In this document: piece by piece, positions 54,606 through 63,567 of the stretch
How positions within the stretch are numbered: the stretch's first letter is position 1
Layout: the number at the start of each line of letters is the position of its first letter
Assembly (NCBI GenBank): GCA_030323305.1
Contig: CP106741.1
Location: 5,689,501 to 5,753,500, forward strand
DNA length: 64,000 nt
Reading direction: 5' to 3'
Source: Paenibacillus sp. CC-CFT747
GTDB lineage: Bacteria; Bacillota; Bacilli; Paenibacillales; NBRC-103111
The notes under the pieces: generated by a model
Databases searched by the model: none
Told to the model about the DNA's origin: nothing
What the model saw: the letters and a program-made list of their open reading frames with translations, nothing else
Made by a program: the position numbers and the translations under genes

Positions 54606-55420
54606 TTACCGGTCGTAGCGGGCTTTCAGCGCGGGAATCATCGCCATGATCTCTTCCTGAGGCAGCTCGCCGGGAACGACCTTCTTCATACCCGGCTGAG
54701 CGGACAGGAAGCGGCGGACTCCCGCGGCGAAGGCTTGTCCGCTGCCGCTTCCCGTCAGCTCCTGCAGGCTCGCCATGCTTTCGGGCTTCACGACGGGGTA
54801 GGCCCCGTCGGAAGCGCCTTCCGCCGCCGTCCGGTAGAACTCCCTCACCCGCTCCGCTCTTCTCTCTCCACTGCCTTCCGCCACGACAAACGCCTGGATG
54901 ACATAGGCTTTCGTCTGCCGGCGCTGGGCAATGCCGCAAAATTTCCTCCCCGGATGCTCAAGTCATAATCCCCCGGGCAGTAGGCTCCGGCAATCTCTCC
55001 CGCCTCGACGGAGGCCCCCGACCCGAGCAGGCTGCCGCGGATCAGCTCCACCATCACGTCGAAATCCTGCCGAAAATCCATGGTCCGCTCCGGATTGGGC
55101 AGGATAATCGACAGGTTGACCACCCCTTCGTCCAGAGGCACCGCCGCCCCTCCCGAATTTCGGACCGCTACCTCGTAGCCTTCTTTCCGAAGGTCCTTCA
55201 TCGCCTTCTCCGCCGATGGAAGCCGGCGGTCCCGCAGGCCGATCACCATAGCCCGCGGATGGGTCCACATGTGGATAAGGGGCCGCCTCCCTTCTCCTAC
55301 CCGCCTTGCCATGATCTCATCCACGGCAAAGGGATAGAGAATGTCCGGAAGGGACGGACCTTCCGTTCCATCCATGAATTCAAACTCCCGCGGCAAAAGT
55401 ACGCTTCCCATCTTCCCCAT
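54606..55420 (-). CDS. Lipoate-protein ligase family / LipL-like octanoyl transferase, one frameshift
   Basis: These BPL/LplA-fold enzymes attach octanoyl or lipoyl groups to E2 and GcvH. The motif RNSGGAAVPLDEGVVNLSI and the catalytic-type AYCPGDYDLSI (Cys, as in LipL) are visible. The frame breaks at C run 54948-54951; one more base restores the lysine motif SIRGRKFCGIAQRRQ. Corrected length is 271 residues (LipL about 280). LipL amidotransferase is favoured over LplA because of the Cys, but this needs a tree. It lies close to the pdh operon, whose E2 is a substrate. Confidence 0.85.
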
Positions 55421-55534
55421 CCTTCTCCTTTACAGCCGGTATCCGGCATCTTCTATTCTTACCACCGGACAAGGGAAGGAAACCATTTTTCCCTTCCCCT
55501 TATGACCCGGACTCCCTTTCTTAAGGCCAATGAG

Positions 55535-55560
55535 AAAGCCGGTCCTTCGGGACCGGCCTT
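55535..55560 (-). terminator. Terminator of pdp
   Basis: GCCGGTCC and GGACCGGC pair around a 4-nt loop between pdp and the lipoyl-transferase gene. The T run (TTTCTC) is short. Confidence 0.6.
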
Positions 55561-55644
55561 TCCATTATCACCATAACCCGACTGGCTGCAGCGGAGGCTT
55601 CGGAACAATCCTCTTTTTTCCACCGGTCAGCGCCGGGTGCAGCA

Positions 55645-56976
55645 TTAGAAGCGCTGAACGCCTTCTTTTGTAATAACCGCATAGACAAGCGGCGGCTTCT
55701 CCACTGGAGCTTCGCTTACCGTATAGGCACGGCGGATCTTCTGCTCGGCAGCCGAAAGCTCTATTCCGTCTCCCGGATTCGCATACAGGGTGACAAGCGT
55801 TTCTCCGGCTTTCACCGGATCGCCGATTCTTTTGTGCAGCACGAGGCCTACGCCCAAATCGATCACCGATTCCTTCGTGGCGCGTCCCGCTCCCAGCAGC
55901 ATGGCGGCCAGCCCCAGCTCCTCCGCTTCAACGGAGGAAACATATCCGTCCGTTTCGGCCTTTACCTCCACGGTTTCGGCGGCCCCCGGCATCCTCGATG
56001 GATCATCCACCACAGAGGAATCACCACCCTGGGCCTCGATCATTTCCTTAAATTTACGAAGGGCCGAGCCATCTTCTATCCGTGCGTTCAGACTTTCACG
56101 GGCTTCCTCCAGGCCGGAGGCTTTCCCGCCAAGGACCAGCATATAGGAGCCGAGCACAAGGGACACTTCCTTCAAGCTGGCATGCCCTCTTCCGCCTAGC
56201 ACCTCTATCGCCTCCTTGACTTCCAGTGCATTGCCGATGGACATGCCGAGCGGCTCGTTCATGCTGGTAATGACCGCAACCGTTTCCCTGCCCACCTCCG
56301 TCCCGATTCCCACCATTGCCTGGGCGAGCTGAATGGATTCCTCCAGCGTCTTCATGAACGCTCCCTTGCCGGTCTTCACATCGAGGACGATGGCGTCCGC
56401 TCCCGCCGCGATCTTCTTGCTCATGACCGAGGAGGCGATGAGCGGGATCGAATTGACGGTGGCTGTCACGTCCCGGAGCCCGTACAGCTTCTTATCGGCC
56501 GGCGTGATGTTCCCGGACTGCCCGATGACCGCCGCTCCGACCCGGGTGACCTGGTCGAGAAATTCCTCTCTTGTCCGCTCTACCTGAAATCCCGGGATCG
56601 CTTCCAGCTTGTCAATCGTTCCTCCGGTATGCCCGAGTCCCCTTCCGGACATTTTGGCCACGGGAACCCCTGCCGAGGCCAGCAGAGGGGCGAGAATAAG
56701 GGTCGTCGTATCTCCCACGCCGCCGGTGCTGTGCTTGTCGACCTTGATGCCAGGAATGGCGCTCAAGTCCATCTGGTCGCCCGAGCGGGCCATCTCGAGC
56801 GTCAGATCGGCGGTCTCCCGGTCCGTCATGCCGCGAAAGAACACGGCCATCGCCCAGGCCGAAATTTGGTAGTCGGGAATTTGTCCCGTGGTATAGCCAC
56901 GGATCAGGTGGGCGATTTCCTCCCGGGTTAACTCCCCGCCGTCCCGCTTTTTCTGAATGAGATCGACTGTGCGCAT
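55645..56976 (-). CDS. pdp: Pyrimidine-nucleoside phosphorylase
   Basis: It splits uridine, thymidine and deoxyuridine into base and (deoxy)ribose-1-phosphate. The 443-residue protein shows KHSTGGVGDTTTLILAPLLA and the family signature KMSGRGLGHTGGTIDKLEAI. ATG at 56976 (MRTVDLIQKKRDGGE) has GGGGAGGG upstream; the longer in-frame start at 57117 lies in the previous gene's end. It fits with the PNP and deoB genes nearby in nucleoside salvage. Confidence 0.95.
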   Translation of the reverse strand: MRTVDLIQKKRDGGELTREEIAHLIRGYTTGQIPDYQISAWAMAVFFRGMTDRETADLTLEMARSGDQMDLSAIPGIKVDKHSTGGVGDTTTLILAPLLASAGVPVAKMSGRGLGHTGGTIDKLEAIPGFQVERTREEFLDQVTRVGAAVIGQSGNITPADKKLYGLRDVTATVNSIPLIASSVMSKKIAAGADAIVLDVKTGKGAFMKTLEESIQLAQAMVGIGTEVGRETVAVITSMNEPLGMSIGNALEVKEAIEVLGGRGHASLKEVSLVLGSYMLVLGGKASGLEEARESLNARIEDGSALRKFKEMIEAQGGDSSVVDDPSRMPGAAETVEVKAETDGYVSSVEAEELGLAAMLLGAGRATKESVIDLGVGLVLHKRIGDPVKAGETLVTLYANPGDGIELSAAEQKIRRAYTVSEAPVEKPPLVYAVITKEGVQRF

Positions 56977-57056
56977 GTTTGAATCCCTCCCCTGTTCGTT
57001 AGGACTGCTCGCCTTGCCGGCCCTCTGGGCCAATCTACCGACAGTATAGTATTGAC

Positions 57057-57095
57057 CAAAAAAAGAGCAAATGACGCGGAACGCCATTCGCTCTT
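57057..57095 (-). terminator. Terminator of the cupredoxin gene
   Basis: AAGAGC.AATG and CATT.GCTCTT form an imperfect stem followed by seven T on the minus strand. Confidence 0.78.
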
Positions 57096-57106
57096 CAGGC
57101 TGTGCC

Positions 57107-57490
57107 TTACTGCACAACCAATTTGGTTTTCATCCCGTCATGGCCGGGTCCGCAAGGAAGGACGCACTCGACGACATACGTGCCGGGCTTGTCAAAGGTC
57201 ACTTCCGCGGTAGGGGCATCCTTCGTCAGATGAACGTTAAAGTCCTTGATTCCGACTTCGTGGATCCCTTCCTTGATGTTCATGCTTACCTTTACTTTTT
57301 CTCCTGCTTTTACGGTGTACTCGGGCTGGTCGAACTTAAAGTTGCTCACGTTTAACGCCAGCTTAGGAACCCCCGATGTATCCGGAGCGTTTTCCCTAGC
57401 GTGTTGGGCTACTTCACCGAACAGTGTTCCCAGGCCCAGCACCCCTGCGCCCACAAACAGAACAAACATGATCCATTTATACATGGACAA
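57107..57490 (-). CDS. Membrane-anchored cupredoxin with CuA-type copper motif
   Basis: The 127-residue protein has an N-terminal membrane helix (residues 6-25) and a cupredoxin domain outside the membrane. The end shows C-x3-C-G-x2-H-x2-M (VECVLPCGPGHDGM), the CuA site of cytochrome oxidase subunit II, with upstream His in GIHEV and NVH as candidate ligands. No oxidase subunit lies nearby. It could carry copper or electrons, or relate to nitrous-oxide or Sco-like proteins. TTG at 57490 has AAGGGG 6 bp upstream; an in-frame ATG two codons later is possible. Confidence 0.85.
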   Translation of the reverse strand: MSMYKWIMFVLFVGAGVLGLGTLFGEVAQHARENAPDTSGVPKLALNVSNFKFDQPEYTVKAGEKVKVSMNIKEGIHEVGIKDFNVHLTKDAPTAEVTFDKPGTYVVECVLPCGPGHDGMKTKLVVQ

Positions 57491-57777
57491 TCAGATCCCC
57501 TTTTCGTAGTAGTCACTTCACCCATTTTACAGGATTCGGCATGATTTGCCTAATAACTTTGCCGACTTAATAATGAACAAATTGTGACAAGTGGCAAGCC
57601 GTACCAAGAGTCCATCGGGAAAAGCCAACATCTTCTATCTTATCCATTATGGTCGTTTCGGAAACGATTGGCAAGTTGCTTACCGGGCACCGTCTGGTCA
57701 AGCCAAACAACCCGCCGCTTGCTCCGGACAGGAATCCGGTTGCAGCGCAGGCTGTTCGTGGTTAAGTCAAGACTGTC
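57491..57777. other. Intergenic region without a recognisable gene
   Basis: About 287 bases between the cupredoxin start and the end of the first PNP gene. A TAAAAT box near 57528 (minus strand) could be the cupredoxin -10 element. No terminator for the PNP genes is clear. Confidence 0.4.
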
Positions 57778-58636
57778 TCAATCGGCCAGCTCGCGGACAA
57801 ACGCGCGGACCAGCGATTGGAACATCGGCTTCGTGCGTTCGGCGGTGGCCATGACCTGCTCGTGCGTCAAAGGCTCGAGCTCGTCGCCGATCGCCATGTC
57901 CGTGATGCAGGAAATGCCGAGGACCTTAAGCCCCGCATGCCGGGCGGCAATGACCTCACCTACGGTGGACATCCCGACGGCATCCCCGCCAAGACGGGCC
58001 AGCATCGTCAGCTCCGAAGGCGTCATATAGGCGGGACCGCTGATTCCGCAGTAGACGCCCTCCTGCAGGCGCAGGGCGCTCCTTCCGCACTGGTGATACC
58101 GGCGGCAAGCCGCTTCGCCAGCTCGCGGTACCCGCGGTCGTAAGCTTCCGACATGTCGGGGAACCGGACGCCGAGCTCCTTGAAGTTCGGCCCGATGAGC
58201 GGGTTTGCGCCCGTAAAGTTGATGTGGTCCGAGATCAGCATAAGATCGCCCGCCTGAAAAGATCGGTTCATGCCCCCTGCCGCATTCGTCATCACCACGC
58301 TGGTAACCCCAAGCATACGCATGACGTAGACCGGGAAAACGACCTTCTGCATCGGGTACCCTTCATAGAAATGAAACCGGCCCTGCATGACGATGACGGG
58401 CTTGCCTTCCAGCGTTCCGGCGACGAACCGGCCGGCGTGTCCTTCTACCGTCGAAACCGGAAAATGAGGAATCTCGCCGAAGGGAACATAAACCGGCCCC
58501 TCCACCTTCTCCGCCAAATCGCCGAGGCCGGAGCCCAGGACCAGGCCGATGGACGGCTTCACCCTCCTAGCTTCGTGCGGACATAATCCGCCGCTTCCGT
58601 AATGTGCTGCAAGTAAGACTGGTTCTCTGCCGTCAT
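57778..58636 (-). CDS. Purine-nucleoside phosphorylase, second tandem copy, two frameshifts
   Basis: It phosphorolyses purine nucleosides. The family core reads SIGLVLGSGLGDLAEKVEG, GRFHFYEGYPMQKV, TNAAGGMNRSFQAGD and GGDAVGMSTVGEVIAARHAG. Two one-base losses break it: at 58562-58564 (between RTKLGG and VKPSIG) and near 58080-58086 (between TSAEG and ALRLQEGVYCG). Corrected length is 286 residues. ATG at 58636 has AGGAGG and overlaps the stop of the first copy by 4 bp (ATGA), so the pair is co-translated. Confidence 0.9.
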
Positions 58637-59474
58637 GGCGTTTCCTCCTGAAGTTGTGGAATAAGGGCCATCACCAAATCCAAAAATGTCTGCTTCGCCT
58701 GCTCCGCCGCCTCCATGACCTCCTCATGCGACAGCGGGCCTTCTCCAATGCCGGATGCGGCATTCGTGATGCACGAGAAGCCGATGACTTCGAGCCCTGC
58801 ATGGCGGGCCGCCAGCACCTCGGGAACCGTGGACATGCCGACGGCATCCGCTCCAAGGCGGCGCATCATGCGGATTTCGGCCGGGGTCTCGTAATTCGGG
58901 CCGGTCACGGCCAGGTATACCCCTTCGCGGAGCTGCAGTCCTTGATTCTTCGCAGCCGCCTTGGCCACTTGCCGCAGCCTGGCGCTGTAAGCCTCCGACA
59001 TATCCGGGAACCTGACTCCGAGCTCCGCCGGATTCGGGCCGATCAGCGGGCTGCGGAACATAAAATTGATATGGTCGCGGAGGAGCATGATATCCCCGAC
59101 GCGGTACTCCTCGTTAACCCCTCCTGCCGCGTTCGTGACGACCAGGGTACGGATACCCAGGCTTTGCATAACGCGAACCGGGAAGCTGACCGTTTCCTCG
59201 GCGTGTCCTTCATACAAGTGGAACCGGCCCTTCATCATCACAACGGGCGTTCCCCCACGCGGCCGAAAACGAGTTCCCCGGCATGTCCTTCTACCGTAGG
59301 AACGGGAAAATGCGGGATCTTTCCGTAAGGAATCGAAACCGCCCCCTCCAGCAAATCCGCCAGCACGCCGAGCCCGGACCCCAGAATCAATCCGACAGCC
59401 GGTGCTTCTGCCATTCGTTTCGTCAGGAAGTCCGACGCTTCCCGGATCTTGTCCAATCCACTCCCTGCCGCCAT
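58633..59474 (-). CDS. punA: Purine-nucleoside phosphorylase, first tandem copy, one frameshift
   Basis: Same family (trimeric PNP-I, PupG/PunA type). Key motifs: GLILGSGLGVLADLLEG, KGRFHLYEGHAEETV, VTNAAGGVNEEYRVGD and GADAVGMSTVPEVLAARHAG. The frame breaks at C run 59252-59256; one more base joins FGRVGG to TPVVMMKGRF. Corrected length is 280 residues. The position after deoB equals that of pupG in Bacillus. The two copies differ enough to suggest different substrates rather than a recent duplication. Confidence 0.93.
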
Positions 59475-59498
59475 CCCTTTCTCCCCTTCCCTGCTGCC

Positions 59499-60681
59499 TT
59501 ATTTCAATTCGTTCAAAAAGCTCTTCCCGTTCACCGGCAATCCCACTCCGAAATTATCGGCGATGGTGGCTCCAAGATCGGAGAAGGTGGCCCGGACGCC
59601 CAAGCTCGCCGTCTCCTTAAAGGACGGACTCCAAACGAGCAGCGGTACATACTCGCGGGTATGATCGGTTCCGCTGTGAATCGGATCGTTGCCGTGATCC
59701 GCCGTCAGGATGAGAAGATCATCCTCCTCAAGCTTGGCTTGGATTTCCGGGAGCCTTTTGTCAAAGTCCATCAGGGCCTGCCCGTAGCCCTCAGGATCCC
59801 GGCGGTGCCCGTACAGCGAGTCAAAATCAACGAGGTTGGTGAACAGAAGGCCGTGGAAATCGCTGCTTAGGGCTTCGATGGTCTGCGTCACCCCATCGTC
59901 GTTGCTCTTCGTATGGCGCGCTTCCGTCACTCCTTCTCCGGAGTAGATGTCGTTGATTTTGCCCACCGCGATACAGGCCAATCCGGCTTCCTGGATCCGG
60001 TTCATGACGGTCGGCTCGGGGGCTTGACCGCATAATCATGGCGGTTGGACGTTCTGGTGAAAGCCCCCGGCTTGCCTATGTACGGACGCGCGATGACGCG
60101 GCCAACCGCAAACTCTTCCTTGAGTGTCAGCCGGCGCGCGATCTCGCAAGCCCGGTACAGCTCCTCAAGAGGGATAACCTCTTCATGGGCCGCCAGCTGG
60201 AAGACGCTGTCCGCCGACGTATAGACGATCCAAGCCCCCGTCTTCATCTGCTCTTCCCCAAGCTCGTCAAGGATTTCGGTGCCCGACGCGGGCTTGTTGC
60301 CGATAACCCGGCGTCCCGTCTCCTTCTCGAACTCGCGGATCAAGGCTTCGGGAAATCCGTCCGGATACGTGTTGAACGGAATGGTGACTTTGAGCCCCAT
60401 AATTTCCCAGTGGCCGGTCATCGTATCCTTCCCGACGGAAACCTCCGTCATTTTACCATAATAAGCTTCCGGTTTCCCGGCCGGCTCGATTCCCTTTAAG
60501 GGGAAATGTTTCCCAAGCCGAGCATGGCCAAGTTTGGAAGAGCAAAACCGGTTACCCGTTCCGCAATATGGCCGAGCGTATCCGCCCCGGCATCCCCGAA
60601 CCGGGCGGCATCCGGCTGTTCCCCGATTCCTACGCTGTCCAGCACAATCAAGCACACCCTGCGAAAGGTCTTGTTTGTCAT
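59499..60681 (-). CDS. deoB: Phosphopentomutase, two frameshifts
   Basis: It interconverts (deoxy)ribose-1-phosphate and -5-phosphate, following the PNP and Pdp reactions. Metal and catalytic motifs are LIVLDSVGIGEQPDA, GKDTMTGHWEIMGL and LTADHGNDP. Two one-base losses: G run 60500-60503 (between GLGNISP and LKGIEP) and G run 60018-60022 (between AVKPP and EPTVMNRI). Corrected length is 394 residues, equal to Bacillus Drm. ATG at 60681 has AAGGAGG. First gene of deoB-punA-punA. Confidence 0.95.
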
Positions 60682-60773
60682 CTTGTCCGCCTCCTTATGA
60701 TCATGCCTTTCCAAAGTTTATCCAGCTTTCGTCTTCCGAATCCTCTGCCCGGTTAAAGCGGTTCTCAACAAAC

Positions 60774-60797
60774 GAAAAGCCCCCAGGAGGAGCTTTC
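60774..60797 (-). terminator. Probable terminator of xerD
   Basis: AAGCTCC and GGGGCTT pair (one G-U) followed by TTTTCGTTTG on the minus strand. Confidence 0.5.
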
Positions 60798-60863
60798 CAT
60801 TCAGGTGAATATACGGATAGGTCCGTTTTGTTTGTCTTACCCCGTTCGGCCCTCCGTCAAACG

Positions 60864-61796
60864 TCAGACACGGCTGCTTCCCTGTCCCTGCTCGGATAGC
60901 TGCATTTTGGCCCGGGGATGGGTCCGGTCGTACACTTCCTTCATTCTCGATTTCGTCACGTGGGTGTAGATCTGGGTCGTGGAAATATCGGCATGCCCCA
61001 GCATTTCCTGGACGGCCCGGAGATCCGCCCCGTTGTCGAGCAGATGGGTGGCGAAGGAATGCCGGAGTGTGTGCGGCGTAATATCCTTCACAATCTGCGC
61101 CTCCCGTGCATACTTCTTGATGATTTTCCAGAAGCCCTGCCGGGTTAACCGCGTTCCGAGATGATTGATGAATAGGGCTTCTTCTTCCTTAGCCTGCTTA
61201 AGCAGCTTCGGACGCATGGCTTGGATATACTGATCCAGCCAATGGGCTGCAATCCGGCCAAGCGGAATAATCCGTTCCTTCGAACCTTTGCCGATGCACC
61301 GGACAAAGCCCATGCCGAGATTGACGTTGCCCACATCAAGCGAGATGAGCTCCGTCACCCGGATGCCGGTGGCATAGAGGATCTCCAGCATCGCCTTGTC
61401 GCGAATTCCGGAAGGAGTGGTGGTTTCCGGCGCGTCCAGCAAAGTCTCGACCTCGGCGATGGACAGCACCTTGGGCAGGCGCTTGTCCAGTTTCGGAGTC
61501 TCCATATGGAGGGAAGGATCACTGTCCAGCAGGCGTTCACGGATCAGAAACTGGTAGAAGGACCGGATGGACACCATGCTTCGGGAAACGGTCGAAGAGG
61601 CGCGTCCCAGCTTTTTAAGCTGCAGCAAATAATTTTGAATATGTATTTTACGGGAATCGGCCGGCTTGACAATGCCGCTCTTCTCGAGAAATTCGATATA
61701 CTGCGTCAGGTCCCTCTCATAAGACTCCAGCGTATTCTGCGCAAGGCCCCTTTCCACCGAAAGGTAATGAATAAAGGTCTGCAGTTCGTTTTTCAT
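60864..61796 (-). CDS. xerD: Tyrosine recombinase XerD
   Basis: It resolves chromosome dimers at dif. The 310-residue protein has an N-terminal SAM-like domain (MKNELQTFIHYLSVERGLA) and the catalytic set R (ATGIRVTEL), K (GKGSKERIIPLG), HxLR (HTLRHSFATHLL), H (MLGHADISTTQIYTH) with the final Tyr. The length is slightly above the usual 296 because of a polar tail. ATG at 61796 follows AGGGGCG. The neighbours yqzK and fur match Bacillus. Confidence 0.94.
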   Translation of the reverse strand: MKNELQTFIHYLSVERGLAQNTLESYERDLTQYIEFLEKSGIVKPADSRKIHIQNYLLQLKKLGRASSTVSRSMVSIRSFYQFLIRERLLDSDPSLHMETPKLDKRLPKVLSIAEVETLLDAPETTTPSGIRDKAMLEILYATGIRVTELISLDVGNVNLGMGFVRCIGKGSKERIIPLGRIAAHWLDQYIQAMRPKLLKQAKEEEALFINHLGTRLTRQGFWKIIKKYAREAQIVKDITPHTLRHSFATHLLDNGADLRAVQEMLGHADISTTQIYTHVTKSRMKEVYDRTHPRAKMQLSEQGQGSSRV

Positions 61797-61859
61797 AGCT
61801 GACGCCCCTGTCTGTATAAGTTCCTCTATCACTTCCACACGGGGCCCCGGATTTCCTGC

Positions 61860-62093
61860 TTACTGCCCGTACCAATAGAAGCGCTTCAACCTTTCCCCCA
61901 TCGTCAGCTGCTCCTCCCGGACCGCTTCATCGCGGAAGACTTTAACGGCCCGGCCGGTCGGCTCCCGGTAGCGGTCCACGGGCTTGATCCACGGCTGGGC
62001 TAAGGCGAGAAGCTGATACAGGCAGACCGTTAGGGCGACAAACAGCAGGATGAGCTTGAAGCGCTGAGCGATTTTGCGGACGGATACGATCAT
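61860..62093 (-). CDS. yqzK: YqzK family small membrane protein (DUF4227)
   Basis: This 77-residue protein has one membrane helix (residues 15-35), the motif WIKPVDRYREPTGRAVKVF, and ends RLKRFYWYGQ. Its place between xerD and fur is that of yqzK in Bacillus. ATG at 62093 has GGAGGAG about 9 bp upstream; the in-frame GTG at 62102 abuts the ribosome binding site. The function is unknown. Confidence 0.82.
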   Translation of the reverse strand: MIVSVRKIAQRFKLILLFVALTVCLYQLLALAQPWIKPVDRYREPTGRAVKVFRDEAVREEQLTMGERLKRFYWYGQ

Positions 62094-62250
62094 TAGCGGC
62101 ACTCCTCCCCGATGGTTCCTTACTAGCTACCATATGAAGGACGGGCAGCCGTTAGACCCCATACCGGGCGATAACAATTGGGCCGTTGACGGCATCCGGC
62201 CGGCTCCCTCCGCACATACAATACACCATAACGCCTACGGAGGGATTCTT

Positions 62251-63384
62251 CTGAAATCATTAAGCAAGCTCCTCGGCCGCGCCGTCGCTCCCCGTTCCAA
62301 GAGCAAGCCCGTACGCCGGCTCGTTGTCCTGCAAAATGCTTCCGCTTACCACCAATGCCTGAAGGAACTAAAAAGCAGGGGATTCGTCCGATCAAAAAAA
62401 TCCGCTCCCTGCACGCCATCCTCTGCCGGGTACACCCGGAAGCCGATATCGCCACTCTTAAAAAGCATCCGCTCGTCAAACGGATCGATCATGACCGCCG
62501 CATCCGGCTTCACCGCCGAAGAATCTCGTCTCCGCTCCTTGCGGCCGCCGCCTGTGCCGTCTCCGGCCGGCAGACGGTTCCGTGGGGAATCAGCCGGATT
62601 CAGGCGCCTTCCCTTTGGGGCCGTACGACGGGACGCTCCGTCCGGGTAGCGGTCCTGGATACGGGCATCGCCCCCATCCCGATCTGAAGGTGGCGGGAAG
62701 CTTTAACACGATCGGAAGCGGGCCCGTGGTTGACGACAATGGGCACGGCACCCACGTAGCGGGCACGATTGGAGCCCTTAACAACTCGATCGGAGTGGTC
62801 GGAGCGGCTCCCGGGTTAAGCTGTATGCGGTAAAAGCCTTCGACCGCGACGGCAGCGCCTATATGTCCGACATCATCGAGGGCATCGACTGGTGCATCCG
62901 GAACAATATTCAGGTCATCAACATGAGCTTCGGGGATCCGACCTACAGCGAATCCCTGCGCGACATCATCCGCCAGGCCTACAAGAAAGGCATCATCATG
63001 GTCGCCTCTGCGGGCAATGACGGCCCCAGGAACCAGGACCTGAATTATCCCGCCCGGTTCCCGGAAACGATCGCCGTCGCCGCCTCCGACAGCCGGGGAA
63101 GAATCGCTTCCTTCTCGAGCCGGGGAGCCGGAGTGGACATTGCCGCTCCGGGAGCGGAAATCTGTTCCACCTATCCGGGCGGCACGTATGCCAAGCTGGA
63201 CGGAACGTCCATGGCGGCTCCCCACGTTTCGGGAACGGCCGCTCTCCTGCTCCGGCTTCACCCCGGGATGACGCCCAAGGGTTTCCGGAGCCGTATCCGG
63301 CGGTCCGCTCTTAAGCTCAAAGGCTATTCCGCCCGTTCCCAGGGAAGCGGCCTCCTGCAAGCGAAGAAGGCGGCTCAGGGGTAA
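62251..63384 (+). CDS. S8 subtilisin-like serine protease, three frameshifts
   Basis: The catalytic triad is clear: Asp in VAVLDTGIAPHPDL, His in DNGHGTHVAGTIGA, Ser in LDGTSMAAPHVSGTAA, with the oxyanion Asn in ASAGNDGPR. An inhibitor-I9-like N-terminal segment (residues 20-80) precedes it, but no signal peptide is evident, so secretion is uncertain. Frame breaks: G run 62378-62381, C run 62671-62675 and G run 62813-62815, each one base short. Corrected length is 378 residues. The best start is CTG at 62251 with GGAGGG 6 bp upstream, since no ATG, GTG or TTG fits; an error at the start codon is also possible. Confidence 0.86.
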
Positions 63385-63523
63385 AGGGAGGAACCGGATC
63401 GAGCCGCTTGCCGCGGCCTTCCTAACCTGGATCCCCTTGCCGGCCGGCGGGAAAGGGCCTGCCCGGATCGTCTCCTGGCTCCCGTACGGCTTCGCTGCCG
63501 CCCGGCTCTTTCCCGCTTCAACC

Positions 63524-63567
63524 AAAAAGCACCCTCTCGTCCGGCTGCTGCCGGATTAGAGGGTGCT
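63524..63567 (-). terminator. Terminator of fur overlapping its stop codon
   Basis: AGCACCCTCT and AGAGGGTGCT are perfect arms, with an inner TCCGGC/GCCGGA hairpin, followed by TTTTT on the minus strand. Confidence 0.9.

Noticed and set aside
57778..63384. A cluster of true pseudogenes (PNPs, deoB, S8 protease)
   Set aside because: All breaks are one-base run-length changes and all motifs are intact; sequencing error explains them better than decay.
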